DNA from: Kiritimatiellia bacterium
GTDB taxonomy: Bacteria > Verrucomicrobiota > Kiritimatiellia > UBA8416 > JAIOPI01
Length of the DNA: 7,233 nt
Assembly: GCA_028822745.1 (NCBI GenBank)
Contig: JAPKCZ010000096.1
Span: 1-7,233, forward strand
Direction of reading: 5' to 3'
The notes under the pieces were generated by a model that worked only from the letters and a program-made list of their open reading frames with translations, was not told the DNA's origin and made no database searches. Both the position numbers and the translations under genes were made by a program. Position 1 is the stretch's first letter. Each line of letters begins with the position of its first letter. Below are positions 1-5,621 of the stretch, one piece after another.

Positions 1-70
1 GAACGTAGCCTGAGCTCGCCGAGACTGAATTGATCAAACTAGACAAGGTCAATGCCCCGGCGCCGCGCGA

Positions 71-91
71 CGTGAGTTTCAAAAATTCACG
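71..91 (-). terminator. Possible transcription-end hairpin after the DUF1549/DUF1553 gene
   Basis: Thirteen bases past the stop, 21 bases can fold into a nine-pair stem (CGTGA paired with TCACG, extended by one G-T pair and three A-T pairs) with a three-base loop. In the gene's direction it is followed by GC-rich sequence rather than a T tract, so it is not a classic intrinsic terminator. The rest of 1-104 holds no gene I can support. Confidence 0.35.
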
Positions 92-104
92 CCTATTGTA
101 TGGA

Positions 105-3100
105 TTAGTATACATAGATAAACTCCTTTGAATTCAGCAATGCGAATGCGATTCGCTCAAGCGCAGTCTCTGAATTTTCGATACTTTTGTAGTAACGGGT
201 AAGCCGATCCTTTTCGACCATTTTCGGAACTCTTGCGTAGGCATCCATATAGAGCGTTTCGATCGCGTCATCGACTGAGCCGCCTATGTTTTTCGATCGC
301 ACCTTTCGAGCCCACTCTTTGGCTGCGTTCTGAACAAACACTCCGTTCATCATGGACAAGGCTTGGGCGGGTACGTTTGTGCGGTCCCGCTGGCTCACCG
401 TGGTCGTGGGAATAGGTAGGTTGAAGGTCGTTAAAAACGCGTTCAGCTGATTGCGTTTGGTTTTGGCGTAGACGCCGCGTTGGAATTCAGTGCGAGCCAT
501 GCTGTTAACCGAATCCATTATCGCTTCTGCATCCAGGCGTCGCGGCGTGTAGAAAGAAAGGAGTGTGTTTTCCGGATCGCGTTCACGGGCCGCTTGGGTC
601 GCGCTACTCGAAGATCGAAAGGTTCGACTGAGCATCATTTCCCTGAGTGCGGTTTTTACGGACCCATCGTTTTTTTCGAAATTGAGAGCAAGGTAATCAA
701 GTAATTTCGGATGGGTGGGTTCCTTGCCGAGCCGTCCGAAGTTGTCGGTCGATGCGACAATGCCTCGGCCGAACACATAGCACCAGAGTCGATTCACCAA
801 AACACGCGATTTGAGGGGGTTGTTTTTGCCCGCTATGTCTTCGGCTAGCTCAAGTCTGCCGGAGTTTTGATTGCTGTAGGGCTTGTTGCTAAAAACCTCC
901 AGGAATCGTCTTGGCACAGGATCGGCTTCGTTTTTAGGATCGCCGCGAACGAGTAGGGGTTGGTTGATGATGTCGCCTTCGAAAATTCCAGGAGCGCGCG
1001 TCGGCTCGGGAATCTCGTTTTCAAGTTTTCGGTATTCGCTGAACAGGGACGCGATATTGTCTGGAAGCGAATCGAAGCGATTGGGCAGGATATTGAATCG
1101 AACAAAAACGCCCAGATATTGAGCTTGAGCGTCGCTTGTTTCGGATTGCTTCCAGGCGATGATTGATTCTCTGAGCGCTTGCTCATAGGCGTTTATTAGA
1201 GATGGGCGATCTTGAATGGTTGGCTCGTCTTTTAGCACGACGTATAATGGATTTCCTAATTCCTTTAGTTTGACGTTTCCGCCAATGAGGTCGGTAACGC
1301 CAAACCAGGATCGACCTTCGCGCCTCCCTACAGGTTTATCGCCCATCGTCGTGACCTGGAAATGCACCTGCTCTCCATTCCAAAATTTGTACTTATTGAA
1401 TGTGAGCCATTGCATTGAACCGCTATTGGCGTGGCTGTATGGATGAAGACCTTGTGAGAGCGGGTAGTTTCGGGCGGACATGCGAACGGCTCCCTCTTTA
1501 CCTATCGCTCGCATGTAGCTCCAATCTCCAGCGGCGACATAATTTGGAGACGCCAAGGTTCCAGTATGCTTGTCCGATATAAGGTGACTGTAAATGCCTG
1601 CTGGATATATTCCCGTTATCGCATTAACACCATCACCCGCAATCGCGTAAGCACCCGGAGGGCTTACTTGGCGTGTGAGTCCGTTTCCGTTTTGATACCA
1701 GGAATCCAGCGTTTTCTGATCTCGTAAATCGGCGTAGAACGTGGCGTTCTTTTTAGCGGTTTCTGTTTCGTTGAGATCTTTTTCGTATTGTCTGATTTGG
1801 CTGTTCCATTTTTCAGCGAGAGCCGTTGCGGATTCGTCTTTCCACCGATAAAGAGGGGCGAAGGTATGGTAGATTCCCGTTCGGTCCATCTCTTTTTTAA
1901 GCATGTTCGAGGAACGCTCGGTTTCATCCGTTGAGCGGTTCTTTTTCTGTTTGTTTTCCGCTTTCTTGCGTTCAGCGATGCGTTCCGTCTCCTGTTTGGT
2001 TTGAAAAATGGGGAACGCAGCGAGTTGCTCGATAGCGACATCCACGTTTTCTAGCCAATAGTCCGCCATGGGTTTGCGAATGCGGCTCTTTAGTTTGACC
2101 AACGCGTCTCTGTTTAAAGATTGTTTCTCGTCCGTATTGACATCGCGGGTACCGGGACGATTGCTGGCCAGTATCCCATACAGTCGGTAGAAATCCTTTT
2201 GGCTGATGGGGTCGAATTTATGATTGTGGCAGCGGGCGCAGGATACGGTCAGTCCGAGCATGGCCTTTGACATCACATCGATTTGATTGTCGATAGTGGC
2301 GATTTGCTCTGCGTAGGCATCGGTGACTCCGAAACCGTGAGGAACCATTCGCAAGTGAGCGGGGCCGATCGCGGATTCATTCAAACCAAGTGCTTCGTTT
2401 ATACGGGGCTTCTTCAATAGATCGCCGGCGATGTGTTCGCGTAGCAATTGGTCGTACGGGACGTCGTTGTTGAGAGCGCGAATGATGTAGTGGCGATAGG
2501 CGTTGGCATACGGAAGTGTTGGGTCGCCTTCACTACCGTGGGATTCCGCGAATCGATACCAATCCATCCAATGGCGTGCCCACCGTTCGCCAAACGCTTC
2601 AGAATCGAGCAGGGAATCGATTAAAACGCGGTAAGCTTGCTCGGAGGGATCGTTGACGAATTCCTCAACCACGTCGGCCTTGGGGGGCAGCCCTGTAAGA
2701 ATGAGATGCGCTCGACGGACGAGTACGTGCGACGAGGCTTTGTCTTGAGGTTCCAGGCCCTGATCATCGAAGGCTTTGAAAATGTATCGATCGATGGGGT
2801 TTGGGTTCCATTCGCTATTTGTAATTTTTGGCGGTTTGGATTTTTGGAGTGGTTGGAATGACCACCACTGACGGCGTTTGTCCAAAAGTGTTTCCCAGGA
2901 AACCGCGTTGTCTAAGTCGAGCTGAGTGGGTTTCTTCGTGCGCGGATCGGGAGCGCCCATGGAGACCCATTCTTCGAAATCTCGAATGACGGCGTCCGCA
3001 AGCTTGGGAGCCTTCGAGGGCATTTCCAAATCCTCCTCGTGACGAATGGCCCAGATGAGCGGACTTCGAGCAGGATCACCGATTTCAATGATACGTCCGT

Positions 3101-3302
3101 TCTCGCTGCCAGCGAGTAAGGCGTCTCGGTAATCCAGGGCAAGGCCGGCCTTGGATTTGTTGACGCTATTATGGCATTCGTAGCAATGCTCCGCCAATAC
3201 CGGACGAATCTTTGATTCGAAAAACTCGATTTGGTCAGGTGGGATGTCCGAAAAGGCTCGGGCAACCAACAAGGGTAGTAATAAATAGATCCAGAATTTC
3301 AT
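105..3302 (-). CDS. Exported planctomycete-type cytochrome c protein with PSCyt1, DUF1549 and DUF1553 domains
   Basis: This 1065-residue protein is of a type largely confined to Planctomycetota and relatives. The N-terminus (MKFWIYLLLPLLVARAFS) is a signal peptide with no lipobox cysteine, so export across the inner membrane is expected. PSCyt1 spans about 30-118: heme-binding CYECH (40-44), a candidate axial ligand Met94 in EMP, and EEWVSMGAPDP at its end. DUF1549 spans about 165-375, with FGERWARHWMDWYRFAESHG (237-256) and a second heme-type motif CARCH (355-359) followed by NHKFDPISQKDFY. A Lys/Glu-rich, probably helical stretch lies near 436-475. Residues 535-700 form the beta-rich middle region typical of the family. 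DUF1553 spans about 798-1055, with NPLKSRVLVNRLW (828-840), FGRGIV and DRTNVPAQALSMMNG. Length is normal and there is no frameshift. The function is unproven; roles in polysaccharide breakdown or redox chemistry are only proposed. It lies 54 bases from the preceding stop, so it may be co-transcribed or separate. Confidence 0.93.
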   Translation of the reverse strand: MKFWIYLLLPLLVARAFSDIPPDQIEFFESKIRPVLAEHCYECHNSVNKSKAGLALDYRDALLAGSENGRIIEIGDPARSPLIWAIRHEEDLEMPSKAPKLADAVIRDFEEWVSMGAPDPRTKKPTQLDLDNAVSWETLLDKRRQWWSFQPLQKSKPPKITNSEWNPNPIDRYIFKAFDDQGLEPQDKASSHVLVRRAHLILTGLPPKADVVEEFVNDPSEQAYRVLIDSLLDSEAFGERWARHWMDWYRFAESHGSEGDPTLPYANAYRHYIIRALNNDVPYDQLLREHIAGDLLKKPRINEALGLNESAIGPAHLRMVPHGFGVTDAYAEQIATIDNQIDVMSKAMLGLTVSCARCHNHKFDPISQKDFYRLYGILASNRPGTRDVNTDEKQSLNRDALVKLKSRIRKPMADYWLENVDVAIEQLAAFPIFQTKQETERIAERKKAENKQKKNRSTDETERSSNMLKKEMDRTGIYHTFAPLYRWKDESATALAEKWNSQIRQYEKDLNETETAKKNATFYADLRDQKTLDSWYQNGNGLTRQVSPPGAYAIAGDGVNAITGIYPAGIYSHLISDKHTGTLASPNYVAAGDWSYMRAIGKEGAVRMSARNYPLSQGLHPYSHANSGSMQWLTFNKYKFWNGEQVHFQVTTMGDKPVGRREGRSWFGVTDLIGGNVKLKELGNPLYVVLKDEPTIQDRPSLINAYEQALRESIIAWKQSETSDAQAQYLGVFVRFNILPNRFDSLPDNIASLFSEYRKLENEIPEPTRAPGIFEGDIINQPLLVRGDPKNEADPVPRRFLEVFSNKPYSNQNSGRLELAEDIAGKNNPLKSRVLVNRLWCYVFGRGIVASTDNFGRLGKEPTHPKLLDYLALNFEKNDGSVKTALREMMLSRTFRSSSSATQAARERDPENTLLSFYTPRRLDAEAIMDSVNSMARTEFQRGVYAKTKRNQLNAFLTTFNLPIPTTTVSQRDRTNVPAQALSMMNGVFVQNAAKEWARKVRSKNIGGSVDDAIETLYMDAYARVPKMVEKDRLTRYYKSIENSETALERIAFALLNSKEFIYVY

Positions 3303-3356
3303 TTTCGTCTCTTCATTGCGGAATAGATCCTACTTGCGTGGTGGGGCGTGTGCAAA

Positions 3357-4577
3357 CTACTTGAGCGTTTTCTCCGAAACCGTTGTCTTCCGTTTGCCTT
3401 GGATCTTGCTGATTTCTGACGCGGTCCGCGCGACGCTCGCAGCGTCTAAGAGCACCGTGTAGGAGAGTTGGAACTGCCGTGATTGGCCTGCCTTCAGGGT
3501 CGGGACTCGGCCTGCTTTACGCTCAAAGTTCCGAGTGGTGGGGAAGCTTGTCGTGGGTTCAAGCCCGGTCACGTAGCCGTCGTGCAGGGTGTCGGTGTTC
3601 TTCCATAGAGCGAAGTTCGGCAGCTGCTTGATGTTGTATGAGCAGGCGATGCCGCGGTCGCCTTTGGCGTTCTTCAGCATGACGGTCGTGTTGCCCTTCT
3701 TGTCACCGTATGGAACGAGGCAATAGACGGTTTCGCCGTAGCCTTTTGTGGGACCTTTGTAGGTGGTCCAGTTTTTCACTTCGGCGGGTTTGTTGGCTGC
3801 GTCGTCAAAAGGGGTGACCGTGTTCACGGCCGCGACAAACTCCGAGCCCTTTTCGAGAAGAGGGGGGCCGAAGTTGGCGTGATAAATGAGTTGGAATTCT
3901 CGGTCATAGTCACTGAGGTTGGTAACCTCGTCGTTGAGACTAAAGGTCGCGGAGCCTGGCGTTGTATTGATTTCTGTCCATGCCTGGTAGTCGGCAAACT
4001 TGAAAGAGGTCTCATTGACTTGTCCGCGAATACGAATGGTGTGTGGCGCGTCGGTGTCGACCGAAACCACCACGATGGATGCGGGGATGTTCCCGGCTTT
4101 GCCGTGAAGCGTGAGCAGGCGTCCATTGTCGTCGCCGGGGTGACCGGCCCACTGATAGCCGCAGCGAACCATCATCTCGTTGAATCCATCGAGCCAGCCC
4201 AGCCCACCGTTGTCTTCGAGATTGATAAAGGCGGGGTTCACGAGGTCTTTCACGGGAGAATCCCATCCGAGGCGAACATCGCTGCAGGTAACGCGGTAAA
4301 TACTCATGCCGCGTGTGGGAATTACGGAGAACGTGAGTTTCCCGTTATCGACTTCGATGACCTCGACGCCTTCTTCTTTACCGCCATGCAGTGTGTACTT
4401 GCGGATGGACCAAGCGGGGCCATCGGTCATGCCCAGGTCTTTGCTCGACAGGTTAAAGGATTCGACGTGGATGCCCTGAGTGGTGTCGGTCAGAACGAAA
4501 CGTTTCGTTTCGGCCATCGCAGTGGTCAGGGCGGCGAGTGTGATGAGCAGTGTCGTTAGTTTTATCGGTAATGTCAC
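3357..4577 (-). CDS. Secreted DUF4432 aldose-epimerase-like protein
   Basis: This 406-residue protein belongs to the DUF4432 branch of the galactose-mutarotase-like fold, which binds sugars; no reaction is firmly assigned to the branch. Motifs, counted from the GTG start: PTRGMSIYR (87-95), GGLGWLDGFNEMMVRCG (124-140), LHGKAGNIPA (157-166), YHANFGPPLL (232-241) and GLEPTTSFPTTR (338-349). His158, His233 and Glu340 are the residues most like mutarotase active-site groups. A signal peptide is evident: Lys6, the hydrophobic stretch LTTLLITLAALTT, then AMA followed by E. An ATG exists five codons upstream at 4592, but it has no ribosome site and overlaps GGAGGA. That GGAGGA lies seven bases before the GTG at 4577, so GTG is the better start. 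The gene follows the AroE-like gene, separated by a palindromic element. A periplasmic role in preparing or sensing a sugar for the adjacent importer is inference. Confidence 0.9.
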   Translation of the reverse strand: MTLPIKLTTLLITLAALTTAMAETKRFVLTDTTQGIHVESFNLSSKDLGMTDGPAWSIRKYTLHGGKEEGVEVIEVDNGKLTFSVIPTRGMSIYRVTCSDVRLGWDSPVKDLVNPAFINLEDNGGLGWLDGFNEMMVRCGYQWAGHPGDDNGRLLTLHGKAGNIPASIVVVSVDTDAPHTIRIRGQVNETSFKFADYQAWTEINTTPGSATFSLNDEVTNLSDYDREFQLIYHANFGPPLLEKGSEFVAAVNTVTPFDDAANKPAEVKNWTTYKGPTKGYGETVYCLVPYGDKKGNTTVMLKNAKGDRGIACSYNIKQLPNFALWKNTDTLHDGYVTGLEPTTSFPTTRNFERKAGRVPTLKAGQSRQFQLSYTVLLDAASVARTASEISKIQGKRKTTVSEKTLK

Positions 4578-4584
4578 AGGGTGA

Positions 4585-4590
4585 TCCTCC
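4585..4590 (-). promoter_or_regulatory. Ribosome binding site that fixes the GTG start of the DUF4432 gene
   Basis: GGAGGA lies seven bases before the GTG at 4577. The alternative ATG at 4592 directly abuts this motif and would have to be read through it, with no comparable motif upstream. Starting at the GTG also gives a cleaner signal peptide beginning MTLPIKL. Confidence 0.8.
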
Positions 4591-4610
4591 ATGTGTGGTT
4601 GTTAGTCTAA

Positions 4611-4616
4611 GAGCCC
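4611..4616. repeat. Candidate target-site duplication, left copy (GAGCCC)
   Basis: GAGCCC directly abuts the left end of the palindromic element and recurs in the same orientation at its right end. Keeping a single copy restores a plausible ancestral sequence in which the AroE-like frame closes shortly after. Six bases is short enough for chance, but position and orientation are exactly those expected for a duplication. Confidence 0.55.
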
Positions 4617-4760
4617 ACGTAAAAATTACTTCAGATTTTGGCCGCCGATGCATCCCGCCTGGCGGCGTTGCGAAACCTCGAAATATGTCCATATTCCTGC
4701 GTTTTCGCGCCTTGCCAGGCGGGCGTCTCGACACCCAAACCTGTGAAGTTATTTCTGCGC
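4617..4760. mobile_element. MITE-like palindromic element, 144 bp, inserted at the 3' end of the AroE-like gene
   Basis: The arms 4617-4687 and 4690-4760 are each 71 bases and are imperfect reverse complements. Matched blocks fall on one symmetry axis (paired coordinates sum to 9377): ACTTCA at 4628-4633 with 4744-4749, CCCGCCTGGC at 4654-4663 with 4714-4723, and AATATG at 4682-4687 with CATATT at 4690-4695 around a 2-base loop. The ends are A/T-rich (ACGTAAAAATTACTTCA and, inverted, GCGCAGAAATAACTTCA). The left arm holds further nested palindromes: GATGCATC at 4647-4654, and GCCGCC at 4641-4646 with GGCGGC at 4661-4666. The element is flanked by the direct repeat GAGCCC. It encodes no protein of its own but supplies the last three codons and stop of the AroE-like gene. 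The palindrome is directly visible; its mobility and its copy number in the genome are inference. Confidence 0.75.
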
Positions 4761-5621
4761 GAGCCCTAAGTTGAGTACGTCGTGTAGTGCATCGCGCATG
4801 ACATCGGGGTTTGCATCGACGCCGGTCCAATAGTCGATGTTGATACGACCTTGATTCACGAGCATGCCAATGCCGTCGATGGTCGTGCAGCCCGTCGCCG
4901 CCGCTTCCCGAAGAAAGGGTGTATTTGGGGGATTAGGAATCACGTCTGCCGCGATCATGTTGGATGTGAGTGTTGTCGCGTCGACGGCGACACGATCGTT
5001 TACATTGGGAAACAGGCCTATGCACGTAGCGTTGATGACAATGTCCGTATCCGCGGGCAGGGCATAGTCACCCTCCCACTTCACGTACGCTGCGCTTGCG
5101 GCGGTTTTTTCGTTAAGTATCGCCACGATTTCTTTCCCGCGCTCTTCGTTACGATTCACAATCGTAATGTGCGTGGCGCCGTTGAGCGCGATCTCGACAG
5201 AAATCGCCCGGCTTGCGCCTCCCGCACCAAAAATAACCACGCGTTTTCCTTTGGGAGTTGTGATCTCCTCAAGGGCTTGTACAAACCCTTTTCCGTCGGT
5301 GTTTTCGCCGATCCACTTCCCCTCTCGTTCGACGACGCAGTTTACCGCGCCCATGACTTCGGCTGACTCGCCGAGACCGTCGAGGTGTTCGATTACCGCC
5401 ACTTTGTGCGGCAAGGTACAGTTGAAGCCTTTGTAGCCCATGGCTTTGACGCCCGCGAAGGCCGCATGCAAATTCTCGGCAGGGACATGTGTGGTGACAT
5501 AGCGCCATTTGAGATTGTGATGATTGAAGGCGGCTTCCATCATCGCTTCACTGGGATTCTCCCAGATCGGGTCGCCGAAACAGCCGACGAGTTCTTTCTT
5601 GAAATTGGTGTTATCTGTCAT
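4749..5621 (-). CDS. Shikimate/quinate dehydrogenase family protein (AroE-like), probably a catabolic paralogue
   Basis: This 290-residue cytoplasmic oxidoreductase has the usual AroE length. The family interconverts shikimate and 3-dehydroshikimate, or quinate and 3-dehydroquinate, with NAD(P). Seen: GFNCTLPHK (65-73) with the catalytic-type Lys73; GAVN (91-94); GENTDGKGF (105-113) with the paired Asp109; the nucleotide-binding loop GAGGASRA (132-139); NRNEER (156-161), whose basic residues would suit NADP; and GMLVNQG with Gln257 near WTG (265-267). Deviations from biosynthetic AroE: the substrate-binding HSxSP stretch reads ENPSE (21-25, first Ser replaced by Asn, second kept); the Thr after GAxN is Cys95; and the usual DxxYNP region reads DVIPNP (226-231, Tyr lost). 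It sits inside a sugar-importer operon rather than with other aro genes. A clear ribosome site (AAGGA, 9 bases upstream) supports the start. The last three residues and stop lie in a repeat element. The family is certain; the exact substrate is not. Confidence 0.93.
   Translation of the reverse strand: MTDNTNFKKELVGCFGDPIWENPSEAMMEAAFNHHNLKWRYVTTHVPAENLHAAFAGVKAMGYKGFNCTLPHKVAVIEHLDGLGESAEVMGAVNCVVEREGKWIGENTDGKGFVQALEEITTPKGKRVVIFGAGGASRAISVEIALNGATHITIVNRNEERGKEIVAILNEKTAASAAYVKWEGDYALPADTDIVINATCIGLFPNVNDRVAVDATTLTSNMIAADVIPNPPNTPFLREAAATGCTTIDGIGMLVNQGRINIDYWTGVDANPDVMRDALHDVLNLGLAQK
4761..4766. repeat. Candidate target-site duplication, right copy (GAGCCC)
   Basis: This is the same-orientation partner of the copy at 4611-4616. 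It encodes Leu-Gly near the C-terminus of the AroE-like protein, so it would be original coding sequence rather than part of the element. Confidence 0.55.

Noticed and set aside
1..33. Short plus-strand frame entering from the left edge and stopping at 31-33
   Set aside because: Ten codons are too few to recognise a convergent gene end; it could be chance.
1664..2041. 125-residue minus-strand frame inside the DUF1549/DUF1553 gene
   Set aside because: It is a shifted reading of the Lys/Glu-rich linker, giving Arg/Lys/Thr-rich sequence with no domain.
3327..3355. Possible promoter TTGCAC-17-TAGGAT before the DUF1549/DUF1553 gene
   Set aside because: It matches only 3 of 6 and 4 of 6 consensus positions, and promoter consensus in this phylum is uncertain; not strong enough to list.
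3333..3356. Small inverted repeat (TTGC paired with GCAA) in the gap before the DUF1549/DUF1553 gene
   Set aside because: Only four pairs with a long mismatched interior and no T tract; it does not make a credible terminator or operator.
3879..4559. 226-residue plus-strand open frame opposite the DUF4432 gene
   Set aside because: It lies wholly antisense to a gene with clear family motifs, shows no recognisable domain itself, and looks like a by-product of codon bias on the other strand.
4851..5366. 171-residue plus-strand open frame opposite the AroE-like gene
   Set aside because: It is antisense to a gene with an intact AroE fold signature; its Arg/Cys-rich translation has no family resemblance.
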